Assembly (NCBI GenBank): GCA_937903155.1
Contig: CALCZU010000121.1
Location: 1-64,000 of the forward strand
Source: an uncultured Bdellovibrionales bacterium
GTDB taxonomy: Bacteria; Bdellovibrionota; FAC87; UBA2466
Direction: 5' to 3'
Length of the DNA stretch: 64,000 nucleotides
How positions within the stretch are numbered: the first letter of the stretch is position 1; the number at the start of each line of letters is the position of its first letter. Position numbers and translations under genes: made by a program. The notes under the pieces were generated by a model that was given only the letters and a program-made list of their open reading frames with translations, did no database searches and was not told the origin of the DNA. Positions 25,704 through 33,170 of the stretch are shown here, one piece after another.

Positions 25704-26522
25704 TTAATGGCTGCGTTCCCGAGAATTATCTGAGCGAGATTTACCCGTTCTCGAAGCCCCCGGATTTTGACCTTTGTTAGGCTCAAGTAGCTTTTCAAGA
25801 TTCTTATAACGCTCCTGAAGCGCTTCTCGCACCTTTTCAATTCCAGGTTGAGATACTTTTCCCTCATCGCTGAGATCGGATGAGATGATTCCACCCTCTT
25901 TAATCTTTTTAAATTGTTCTGTTTTTTCAAGAAAATCGACCACCCACCTTCGGTTATTTTGAAAATTGGACCGATTGTATTCATTTTGAAATTTTCGATA
26001 GTCGGAGCGAAGATCATTGAGGTCACTTTCTAACGTGTTCCGAATTTTCCTAAGGGCCGGGAGATCGACGTCCTGCACATTTTGTAGTGAAAAAATAGCA
26101 TCTTCAACTTTTCCTAACTTGCCTGCAACGAGTCTTATATTTTTTGATATCGAATCGAGGCTTTTATTAGCAAGAGATTGATCTTTTTCAAGACGGGTAA
26201 TCTCGATTTCTCTGGAAAGTTTTTCAAACGGAGTTTCGATCTCCTTGTATTTTTGAGAAATATTTGCCAGTTTTTTGTCGAACTCAGTGATTTTTGTCAT
26301 AATTAAAGGTAAATTATCATCTGATTTAATAACAACCAGCGAACCTATTTGAGAATTAATTTTACCGAGGGTCCGCACATAATCGTCTGTGAGATCCGCG
26401 GCCTTGCTTGTTTGTTTTTCGACCTGCTCTCTTGTTTCGTCTGCAGGAAAAGCTGAGAAGGAAGAAGTGCCCGTTAAAAACACCAATAGAACCGACACAA
26501 GACAATTTCGAATGTGAAGCAT
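25704..26522 (-). CDS. Secreted coiled-coil protein, unknown function
   Basis: The 272-residue protein has a Sec signal peptide ('NCLVSVLLVFLTGTSSFSAFPA') and a mature part that is almost entirely predicted helix with heptad-like patterns ('LANISQKYKEIETPFEKLSREIEITRLE', 'LRKIRNTLESDLNDLRSDYRKFQ'). It ends in a basic, disordered tail. No enzymatic motif was seen. A periplasmic or outer-membrane structural role is possible. Its 3' end is 12 nt from the convergent archease-like gene. Confidence 0.65.
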   Translation of the reverse strand: MLHIRNCLVSVLLVFLTGTSSFSAFPADETREQVEKQTSKAADLTDDYVRTLGKINSQIGSLVVIKSDDNLPLIMTKITEFDKKLANISQKYKEIETPFEKLSREIEITRLEKDQSLANKSLDSISKNIRLVAGKLGKVEDAIFSLQNVQDVDLPALRKIRNTLESDLNDLRSDYRKFQNEYNRSNFQNNRRWVVDFLEKTEQFKKIKEGGIISSDLSDEGKVSQPGIEKVREALQERYKNLEKLLEPNKGQNPGASRTGKSRSDNSRERSH

Positions 26523-26613
26523 ATTAATCCCCTTTTTAACCTTTAGGGATTAATTATCGACCCGTAAAAAATAAATTCAACTCATTTTTAAATGTGCGGT
26601 GGCGAAAATGACT

Positions 26614-26973
26614 TTACCAATGAACTTTGAGTCCATTTAAAGGAGGCGTTTTCTTTCGTCCAAAAGGTAAGGGATTGTGGTGAAATGATTTTACTTCTTC
26701 TTCGGTTTCCATCATCTCATCCGCAAATTCTTCAAACCCTTCTGGCAGATCTTCACTGAAATCTTCATCCCACTCTTGCTGCATTCCAATCGTCCGAGAG
26801 ATGGCGGCCGGGGCTTCAATCGTGAAGACCGCCTGGCACTTCGCACATTCGAAGATTTCAAACTGAGATTCGTTTAAGAGATGGCAGACATGACACAAGT
26901 GCAGGTGCAATGAAGACTGTTCGGTCGCGTTCAGAGAATCAACCCGTTTACTTCTATTATGAGAGTGTTTCAA
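26614..26973 (-). CDS. Zinc-ribbon protein, unknown function
   Basis: The 119-residue protein has two CxxC pairs ('LCHVCHLLNESQFEIFECAKCQAVF'), which should bind one zinc ion in a rubredoxin-like ribbon. An acidic middle ('EWDEDFSEDLPEGFEEFADEMMETEEEV') and a basic tail follow. There is no signal peptide, so it is cytoplasmic. The start codon is TTG at 26973, fixed by a strong GGAGG site 6 nt upstream. The promoter before it is very strong. The function is not recognised; similar small zinc ribbons often act as nucleic-acid or protein adaptors. Confidence 0.7.
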   Translation of the reverse strand: MKHSHNRSKRVDSLNATEQSSLHLHLCHVCHLLNESQFEIFECAKCQAVFTIEAPAAISRTIGMQQEWDEDFSEDLPEGFEEFADEMMETEEEVKSFHHNPLPFGRKKTPPLNGLKVHW

Positions 26974-27008
26974 GAGACACCTCCTCTGTCAGTACATCGT
27001 TTACCCTT

Positions 27009-27036
27009 ATTATATCAAATTCACGCAACGAGTCAA
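27009..27036 (-). promoter_or_regulatory. Strong sigma70 promoter of the zinc-ribbon gene
   Basis: On the minus strand TTGACT (27036-27031), a 16-nt spacer and perfect TATAAT (27014-27009) precede the GGAGG site at 26984-26980 and the TTG start at 26973. Confidence 0.8.
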
Positions 27037-27146
27037 AGCCCCGTCCAATAAGGCTCTCCGAGCTGTATAGAAGTTAGACAGTCGAAAACTTACTCAAAAA
27101 AATTGCAAGGAGCGGCGGAAGAAATTTACATTTGCGGGAATTTTTT

Positions 27147-28349
27147 TTAGAGCGCTAGGGCTGATCGCAAAGCTTCTGTGAAACTTTTTGTGAAGCCGGC
27201 TTGGGTGTATCTTTCGGACGCGGCGAAGGTTTTTTTTGTACGTCGGATGATTTCTTCTTTTGGAGTTTCAGAAAGGTCTTTGACGAGTTTGCGAAGGGCG
27301 GGAATGGTTCTGTCAGCGATGAGGTAGCCGAAATCTTCGGTATCGACACCGACTTCGAAATTAATGATGGGGATGACTCCACGGCGCATGCATGTAGTGA
27401 CGGAGGTGGCGCATCCTTCGGCGCTGCTGGGGAATAAATAGAAAGCGGCGCGCGAAGTGATTTCGTGGAAGAGCGGGCCATTAACGTCGACGAAACCGTG
27501 GAATCTGATTTGGGGATTTCGCTTCATCAGAGGTGCGTAGTAATCCCAGAAGTCTTTTTCATCTGCAGGTCCGCAGATATCGAGTGATAGATTGGAGAGA
27601 CCATCGAAAGTCTCCAAAACAAGGTCTAGGCCTTTACAAATAAGTCCTGTGCCGCCTACGTAAATAAAATGCTTAGGAGATTTCTTATCAAATTCATTTT
27701 CTTCAATTTTGAGTCTTGGGCTCGAAGACGGATGAATGGGAAACAGAGGGATGCCGAATTTTTCGTAGGTGCTTTTGCTAAAATCATTTCCGACGTAGAA
27801 GATGGCGTCTATGCCTTGAAATCTTTCTGCGAAATGATCTCCCGTGACAAGCCTTCGAACGACGCAGTCGACTCCACTGCGTTTTTTAAAGTTTTCGTGT
27901 TGGGCGTTTACCAGTTCATTGCTTCGAATCGGCTCCGGGCCGGCTGCGAAGACAATCCTTTTTCCGAGATTGAATTCATTTAAAAACTTTTGGTGGTAAC
28001 GGGCGGAATTTCCGGCCGCGTTGGAGAGGAAGAGATCGTAGCGCTTTGATTTTAACTTTTGAATGTCTTCCCACTCGGCACTTCTATCCACAACGTCTAC
28101 TTCGAAACCGGATTGGTCGAGAATTTTCGCCATTTGATAAATTTCGGAATTATTGGTGTGGCGAAAATCTGTGAGAAGTTCCTTCTTTTGAAAGACATCG
28201 GCTTTGTAATACAGAAGCGCACGTTTCGTACGTTGTTTTTGAGACGGAAACACATTCGTTTGCACCGTTGAACGCCACTTTTTAAACAGAGATTGTTTTT
28301 TTAGAAATGTCTTAAACCGGGATGGTAAATTTTGGATTGGAAACAACAT
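27147..28349 (-). CDS. Glycosyltransferase, GT4-like (GT-B fold)
   Basis: The 400-residue protein has a GT-B arrangement. The C-terminal half carries the GT4 donor-binding features: 'HFIYVGGTGLICKGLDLVLETF', 'RFHGFVDV' and 'AFYLFPSSAEGCATSVTTCMRRGVIPII', in which 'SSAEGCATS' occupies the usual E-x7-E region. The N-terminal half is poorly conserved, as is usual for acceptor domains. It probably adds a sugar to a surface polysaccharide or LPS. It is transcribed divergently from the deacetylase-WbqC operon, with which it shares a short palindromic intergenic region. Confidence 0.8.
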   Translation of the reverse strand: MLFPIQNLPSRFKTFLKKQSLFKKWRSTVQTNVFPSQKQRTKRALLYYKADVFQKKELLTDFRHTNNSEIYQMAKILDQSGFEVDVVDRSAEWEDIQKLKSKRYDLFLSNAAGNSARYHQKFLNEFNLGKRIVFAAGPEPIRSNELVNAQHENFKKRSGVDCVVRRLVTGDHFAERFQGIDAIFYVGNDFSKSTYEKFGIPLFPIHPSSSPRLKIEENEFDKKSPKHFIYVGGTGLICKGLDLVLETFDGLSNLSLDICGPADEKDFWDYYAPLMKRNPQIRFHGFVDVNGPLFHEITSRAAFYLFPSSAEGCATSVTTCMRRGVIPIINFEVGVDTEDFGYLIADRTIPALRKLVKDLSETPKEEIIRRTKKTFAASERYTQAGFTKSFTEALRSALAL

Positions 28350-28354
28350 TTTAT

Positions 28355-28368
28355 TTTGTAATTACAAA
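28355..28368. promoter_or_regulatory. 14-bp perfect palindrome between divergent glycan genes
   Basis: TTTGTAATTACAAA is fully symmetric and lies 6 nt upstream of the glycosyltransferase ATG and 64 nt before the deacetylase start. Its size and position fit a dimeric repressor site controlling both directions. Confidence 0.4.
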
Positions 28369-28432
28369 TAGTTGGGTGTTATCTAGTGCTCGATTGCCCA
28401 ACTTCCTCCTACTGTGGTACTTAATTTTACCA

Positions 28433-29116
28433 ATGATTTCAAAGAAAAAAGTACTCATCGTGGAAGCACACAGCGACGATTCCTGCATCAGTATTGGTGG
28501 ATTTTTGGAAAAGTTTAGGGATCGTTACGAATATCATTTCGCCCTGCTCGCAAACTCGGACCTCTATCTTCACCACAAAGGTTTTCTTTCTCGAAATGAA
28601 CGGATGCAAGAGTTTGAAGCTTATGTAAACCACTTCAACGGATTTTGGCATCGAGAAGGGGACATCCCTTTCGACTACGATTGTCGGCTCGATACACTCC
28701 CTAAAAAGGACATCGTCGGCGCGATTGAAAAAGTGATTTCTGCGGTGGAACCCGAGATTCTTATTTGTCAGGGACCGTCTTTCCATCATGACCACTCACT
28801 CGTCTACGAATCGACCATCGCGGCCACTCGCCCGACGGCTCGTCATTGCCCCAGCGAAATTTACGTGATGGAGAATCCAACGTATGTCCACTCGCTCGGA
28901 CCTCAGACTGATTTCAAGCCCGATCTTTACGTCAATATCTCGGACGAAGAACTGAAACGAAAACTCGATTGCTATCGACGGTTTTTTCCCAGCCAAATCC
29001 GTGAAGATAAAAACTATCTTTCCGAAGAAGGATTACGAAGCTGGGCGCGCTACCGCGGAATTGAAGCCCGTTGTAAATACGCCGAAGCGCTGATGACTTA
29101 CCTCCGCGTGGTCTAA
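28433..29116 (+). CDS. PIG-L/LmbE family deacetylase
   Basis: The 227-residue protein begins 'MISKKKVLIVEAHSDDSCIS', the PIG-L family zinc motif (normally AHPDDE), and carries a second His motif 'FHHDHSLVYES'. Members remove N-acetyl groups from sugars such as GlcNAc-containing precursors. The first motif has Ser where most members have Pro, and Ser in place of the catalytic-region Glu; the metal-binding His and Asp remain. I chose ATG 28433 because residues encoded further upstream have no family similarity. It starts the glycan operon. Confidence 0.82.
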   Translation: MISKKKVLIVEAHSDDSCISIGGFLEKFRDRYEYHFALLANSDLYLHHKGFLSRNERMQEFEAYVNHFNGFWHREGDIPFDYDCRLDTLPKKDIVGAIEKVISAVEPEILICQGPSFHHDHSLVYESTIAATRPTARHCPSEIYVMENPTYVHSLGPQTDFKPDLYVNISDEELKRKLDCYRRFFPSQIREDKNYLSEEGLRSWARYRGIEARCKYAEALMTYLRVV

Positions 29117-29122
29117 AATTTC

Positions 29123-29818
29123 ATGGAAGGCACTCTTACAATTCACCAGCCAGAACACCTTCCCTGGTTAGGATTCTTCCACAAAATGTCGCAAGCCGAT
29201 CAATTTGTCTTTTTAGACACCGTCCAATTCGAAAAGAATAATTGGCAAAATCGAAATAAACTCGTCGACCGAGGAGGCAATCCGTTTTGGATTACTGTTC
29301 CGGTGAATCTTAAAGGACATCTAAGCGGCACCATCAACGACATTCGCATTGAGAATAGCCAACCTTGGGTTCGAAAATACTGGGGACGAGTGCAGGCGTC
29401 CTACTGCCGACATCCCTATTTTGATTTGTACGCGGCCGATCTCGAAAAACTTTTTAAGACAGGCTTCGAGAAACTAGTCGACCTAAACCTTGCATTGATT
29501 GATTTTTTTCGAACCGCCTTGAAAATTCAAACGCCTGTTCTACGTGCCTCAGAACTCGGAGTTTCCGGGAAACGTTCTGAACTGCTCTTGGATATTTGTC
29601 TCAAAACGAAAGCATCTAAGTATCTCTCAGGTCCGTCTGGGAAAGACTATCTCGATCAAGCTCTTTTCAAAAATCATCAGATTACACTTTTATTCCATGA
29701 GTTTTCGCATCCGACTTATGAGGCAAAAAACTTCGTCCCTTATTTGTCGACTTTGGACCTCATCATGAACCAAGGAACAAAGAGTTCTGAAATCTTGAGA
29801 GGTGCTGCGATCTCATGA
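29123..29818 (+). CDS. WbqC family protein
   Basis: The 231-residue protein matches the WbqC family: 'LTIHQPEHLPWLGFFHKMSQ', 'FVFLDTVQFEKNNWQNRNKL' and 'PFWITVPV'. WbqC genes occur in O-antigen and capsule clusters, where they are thought to modify sugar nucleotides, but I know of no firm general reaction. It begins 6 nt after the deacetylase and overlaps the next gene by 4 nt, so it is part of a coupled operon for a modified sugar. Confidence 0.88.
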   Translation: MEGTLTIHQPEHLPWLGFFHKMSQADQFVFLDTVQFEKNNWQNRNKLVDRGGNPFWITVPVNLKGHLSGTINDIRIENSQPWVRKYWGRVQASYCRHPYFDLYAADLEKLFKTGFEKLVDLNLALIDFFRTALKIQTPVLRASELGVSGKRSELLLDICLKTKASKYLSGPSGKDYLDQALFKNHQITLLFHEFSHPTYEAKNFVPYLSTLDLIMNQGTKSSEILRGAAIS

Positions 29819-30804
29819 CTTCACTCGAGCAAATTTTAATCAAAGCCGAAAAAGTTCTTCTCTCATCTCCAAAGGAAAAACTGGTAGGACTTTCGACCAC
29901 AGCCAATTCAAATAACCCTCCCCTCTATCTTTCAGCCAATCGAGAAACAGAAAAAACGATTAGCATCAATTTTATTTTTCGAGAGACATCGCAACTAAAA
30001 CAAATTATCGAATTTTTCGACGGCAAGGTCTCTTTCTTTCTAATTGATTGCGAAGTAAAAAATGAAGTGGATAATTTGGAAGAACTCTCCATTCCGCTGA
30101 TTCGAAAAAGCCGGTACCATCTTGTAAAACCTAACGACTACGCAGTCGCCGCAATGGATGAGTTTTTAGCGAATAGCTACCGTTCTCTAAAAGGGATCAC
30201 GGTAGGGATAGTCGGCGCTGGAAACCTCGGTGGAAAAATTGCATTACTGGCCGCCGAAAGAGGTGCCCAGGTAAAACTTTACGGAAGAGATTTGAAAAAG
30301 ACAGCCTCGATAGTCGAGGGTTTAAATCTGCTCTTCAAAGCCAGAACGAAGATAGTCGCAAGCCTCAACTTAGAGGAAGTAGCGATGAACACGCATTGTC
30401 TGATTGGAGCAACGAGTGGGACACCCGCCATTGACGTTGCAAGCGTTGAACTTTTAGCTAAGAACGCGATGATCATCGATGCTGGCAATAACACGTTTTT
30501 TCCAAATGCCATTCGATTCGCGACGGAAAACGGAATAAAAGCTTATTGCCTTTCGGCGATGGCAGGTTATGAGGCGTCTATCGCAAACTGGATTGCGACG
30601 CGGAATTCGATTTCGCAAATAGGAACTCGAAAAGTTTCAGACGATGTCACACTTGTCTCGCTGGGATTGATAGGAAAACACGGCGACGTCTTGGTGAATA
30701 ATGTGTCGAATCCTACTAAAGTTTTTGGTGTCTGTGACGGCAACGGGGATTTACTATCGCCAGAAGAAGCCACCCCTTTTATTGAAAGGTACAACTCATT
30801 ATGA
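29815..30804 (+). CDS. Rossmann-fold dehydrogenase-like protein
   Basis: The 329-residue protein has an NAD(P)-binding Rossmann core: 'GITVGIVGAGNLGGKIALLA' followed by 'VKLYGRDLKK'. The segment after it ('HCLIGATSGTPAIDVASVELL', 'IIDAGNNTFFPNAIRFA') resembles shikimate dehydrogenase-like and amino-acid dehydrogenase-like domains. The N-terminal about 120 residues have no recognised domain. It overlaps both neighbours by 4 nt, which implies obligate co-expression with WbqC and the PseB-like enzyme. It may reduce or oxidise a sugar-biosynthesis intermediate; I cannot name a substrate. Confidence 0.6.
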   Translation: MTSLEQILIKAEKVLLSSPKEKLVGLSTTANSNNPPLYLSANRETEKTISINFIFRETSQLKQIIEFFDGKVSFFLIDCEVKNEVDNLEELSIPLIRKSRYHLVKPNDYAVAAMDEFLANSYRSLKGITVGIVGAGNLGGKIALLAAERGAQVKLYGRDLKKTASIVEGLNLLFKARTKIVASLNLEEVAMNTHCLIGATSGTPAIDVASVELLAKNAMIIDAGNNTFFPNAIRFATENGIKAYCLSAMAGYEASIANWIATRNSISQIGTRKVSDDVTLVSLGLIGKHGDVLVNNVSNPTKVFGVCDGNGDLLSPEEATPFIERYNSL

Positions 30805-31715
30805 TTAAGAATTCGAAAATACTCATCACGGGCGGAACAGGTTCCTTGGGATTTGAACTGACTCGCATTTTAAGCGAGCACAATAAAATTATTGTGTATT
30901 CGCGAAACGAAGAGCGCCAATACGAAATGAAACAACAGTTTAAGAACGTTCCTTTAATTTTTCGAATTGGGGATGTCAGAGATACCGATACTCTGGAGTA
31001 TTCGTTACGAGGTTGTGATTACGTCATCCACGCCGCCGCGATGAAAGACGTCATCATGTGCGAAGAGCAACCGACGCAGACCGTTTATAATAATATCGAT
31101 GGCTCACGATCAGTGATTACCGCCGCCTACAAAGCCAAAGTAAAAAAAGCGGTAGCCGTCAGCACCGATAAGGCGGCGGCGCCTTCTAATGTCTATGGAG
31201 CTTCAAAATACATTATGGAAAAAATGTTCGCCGAAGCGAATCATTTTTCGGAAACACTTTTTTGCAGCGTCCGATTCGGCAATATGATCGACTCCAGAGG
31301 CTCACTCGTCAGTATTTGGAAACAAAATCCCAATCGAGAAATCAAGATCACCCACCCTGAAATTTCACGTTTCTTCTTCACCGTAAACGATGGTGCAAAC
31401 ACCGTTATTCAAGCGCTCGAAATGGCAAAAGGCGGAGAAATCTTTATAAAAAAAATGAAGATGGCAAAAATCAAAGACGTCCTCACTTTAATTACCGGAA
31501 AAAAAGAATTCGAAGTCATGGGTCTTTTCCCAGGAGAAAAAGTGCATGAAGATCTTTTAAGTCAAAATGAAGTCCATCACACATTCGAACAAGACGACTA
31601 CTATGTGATCCGCCCCATGGAACACAACCCGAATCCCCCAAAAATCTTCTCGACCGAAAACGCAGTCCCGTTCAGCCCTGAAGAATTGAAAGAGTTGGTC
31701 TTCAATGCGCGGTGA
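30801..31715 (+). CDS. PseB/CapD-like nucleotide-sugar dehydratase or epimerase (extended SDR)
   Basis: The 304-residue protein is an extended SDR of the polysaccharide-biosynthesis type. It has the glycine motif 'ITGGTGSLGFELT', 'YVIHAAAMKDV', the catalytic 'VSTDKAAAPSNVYGASK' (Tyr-x3-Lys) and 'RFGNMIDSRGS'. 'HAAAMKDV' and 'STDKAA' are typical of the UDP-GlcNAc 4,6-dehydratase/5-epimerase PseB and its relatives (CapD, FnlA). It probably makes a UDP-4-keto-6-deoxy sugar, or epimerises one, that the neighbouring genes then modify. It overlaps the upstream gene by 4 nt. Confidence 0.85.
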   Translation: MIKNSKILITGGTGSLGFELTRILSEHNKIIVYSRNEERQYEMKQQFKNVPLIFRIGDVRDTDTLEYSLRGCDYVIHAAAMKDVIMCEEQPTQTVYNNIDGSRSVITAAYKAKVKKAVAVSTDKAAAPSNVYGASKYIMEKMFAEANHFSETLFCSVRFGNMIDSRGSLVSIWKQNPNREIKITHPEISRFFFTVNDGANTVIQALEMAKGGEIFIKKMKMAKIKDVLTLITGKKEFEVMGLFPGEKVHEDLLSQNEVHHTFEQDDYYVIRPMEHNPNPPKIFSTENAVPFSPEELKELVFNAR

Positions 31716-31719
31716 GGCA

Positions 31720-32304
31720 ATGAAAAAAATCTGCAAAGAATTGCAGAACAGAAACTTTCCCTTAAACGAATCCCACGCCCTCGAATTTTTCGCCCGCGAA
31801 GGCGACTGGCAAACCCAGGTCTATTCTGACAAAGTCCGGAGCCTCGAAGCCTGGGAAATCGATCCCAAATTCGAAGCAGGCCTCAAAGCCAATCTCCCCA
31901 AAGCAAAAATCCGCATCACCGACTCTTTTCAAGCCGCAAAAGAAAAAGAAAACCTAAACCATTTCGACTTCATCGTACTCGACAACCCACAGGGCCTTTA
32001 CGGAAACAATTCCGAATACTGCGAACACTTCGAAGCCCTATCAACAGCACTTCCGATGCTAAAAAAAGACGGCGTCCTCATCTTCAACATCAACTGGGCC
32101 CCATTTGATTCCGAAAAGCACCCCGAGTGGATGAAACGTCGCTCAAATTTCTACGAGTCAGAAAATGCAAGCCATTTCACAATCGATTTTCTCTTAAGCT
32201 TCTACAAAAACTATTTCGAAAAGAGAAACCGCAAAGTCGCATTCTCCTTCGCGACCCCAAGAAATAACGAATACTTATCGTACTTAGTCTTCAGACTTCA
32301 CTAA
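31720..32304 (+). CDS. SAM-dependent methyltransferase-like protein
   Basis: The protein of about 194 residues has a class I methyltransferase-like core: 'ALEFFAREGDWQTQVYS' (motif I position), 'EAWEIDPKFEAGLKANLPKA' with the acidic end of strand 2, and 'FDFIVLDNPQGLYG'. Motif I lacks the usual GxGxG, so SAM binding is uncertain. GGTGAGG lies 4 nt before the ATG at 31720, which is why I prefer it to 31705. It is the last gene of the glycan operon. Possible roles are methylation of a sugar or a non-catalytic relative of such enzymes. Confidence 0.6.
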   Translation: MKKICKELQNRNFPLNESHALEFFAREGDWQTQVYSDKVRSLEAWEIDPKFEAGLKANLPKAKIRITDSFQAAKEKENLNHFDFIVLDNPQGLYGNNSEYCEHFEALSTALPMLKKDGVLIFNINWAPFDSEKHPEWMKRRSNFYESENASHFTIDFLLSFYKNYFEKRNRKVAFSFATPRNNEYLSYLVFRLH

Positions 32305-32315
32305 AACTCAAATTA

Positions 32316-32660
32316 TTATTTACAAACAAGATTCGAAATCGTGACGCCGGACTTAGTAGCACACATCCCATTGTGCTCAGGCACTTTATAGTTTACTGCC
32401 ACATCAAACGAACAGTCCCGCAAAGTCTCAATCGTATAAGTAGCTTGCTTATAATTATAACTAATATTCCGAACCCCTTTTTGGTAAGGAGGCAAACTCG
32501 GATCCCCCGACTCCAAAATCACCTTCCTCACATCATCGGATCCCAAAACAAAAGGAATCTCGCCCCCCTGCACCGAAAAAACATTCGGCGGCGGCGCACA
32601 AGCAAACCCCGCTTTAAAACTAAAAACCACCAAAGCCAAAACTAAAAAATTAATTTTCAT
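32316..32660 (-). CDS. Small secreted protein, unknown function
   Basis: The 114-residue protein starts 'MKINFLVLALVVFSFKAGFA', a clear Sec signal peptide, with 'CAPPPN' right after it; the spacing does not give a strong lipobox. Four cysteines occur ('ACAPP', 'LRDCSFD', 'GMCATK', 'LVCK'), enough for two disulfides in the periplasm. An in-frame ATG at 32678 is less likely. The function is not recognised. Confidence 0.6.
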   Translation of the reverse strand: MKINFLVLALVVFSFKAGFACAPPPNVFSVQGGEIPFVLGSDDVRKVILESGDPSLPPYQKGVRNISYNYKQATYTIETLRDCSFDVAVNYKVPEHNGMCATKSGVTISNLVCK

Positions 32661-32748
32661 AAAAACCCCCTTACCCAACTACTACCAAAAACCAAACAAC
32701 CTAGCAACACCCCCAAATGAGAGACATGAAGAAGGACTACAGAATCGA

Positions 32749-32908
32749 GGGGACAGTTGCGGGGCTGGGCGGTGGAAAGCCCAAGTTGTTTCGCAGGCTC
32801 CGTCTACGCCCTTCGGGCTACGCCGGACAAGCCTCTAATGTGCCGCTCGCCCGGCGTAGCCCGAAGGGCGTAGACGGGAGAAGGGTACTTGGGTTCTTCA
32901 TTGTCCCC
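32749..32908. repeat. 160-bp imperfect palindromic element
   Basis: The central arms, about 29 nt each (32798-32826 and 32851-32880), are complementary with one single-base bulge. Weaker outer pairs follow: CCCAAGT (32780-32786) with ACTTGGG (32887-32893), and GGGGACA (32749-32755) with TGTCCCC (32902-32908). Each arm contains its own GCCCTTCGGGC hairpin, so a cloverleaf can form. It is intergenic, and the open frames through it look element-derived. Confidence 0.8.
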
Positions 32909-32955
32909 AGTCCCACAAGTTTTTCCGTGCTCTAGCTATCATCCCGTAAAATGAA

Positions 32956-32986
32956 AAACCCCGATCTCTTTCGAGAGTCGGGGTTT
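32956..32986. terminator. Bidirectional intrinsic terminator
   Basis: AAACCCCGA (32956-32964) pairs with TCGGGGTTT (32978-32986); an inner CTCT-TTCG-AGAG stem extends it. A run of A lies on the left and T-rich sequence on the right, so it can terminate transcription from either side, most likely from the secreted-protein gene ending at 33171. Confidence 0.8.
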
Positions 32987-33023
32987 AATCTTTTGTTCGT
33001 TTCGAGCTTTGCAATCTCAAAGT

Positions 33024-33129
33024 TCTTAAGGGAGCCGGGTCACTACTTAAACATCCACTTCAGCTTCCACTCAACTTCAGTAGGACCGACTCAACTTCTA
33101 CTTCAACTTCAGCTTTTGGTCCCTTAAGA
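33024..33129. repeat. Inverted repeat enclosing CTTCAACTTC-type simple repeats
   Basis: TCTTAAGGGA (33024-33033) is complementary to TCCCTTAAGA (33120-33129). The loop is built of degenerate ACTTC/AGCTTC repeats. It lies just downstream of the secreted-protein gene and could form a large 3' hairpin in its mRNA. Confidence 0.5.
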
Positions 33130-33170
33130 CTTCGAACTTGCTTAGCCGGAAGGCCGAAGCAATCTTTTTA

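Noticed and set aside
32717..32935. 72-codon open frame over the palindromic element
   Set aside because: It is generated by the palindrome itself, has low-complexity Arg/Gly sequence and no similarity to known proteins.
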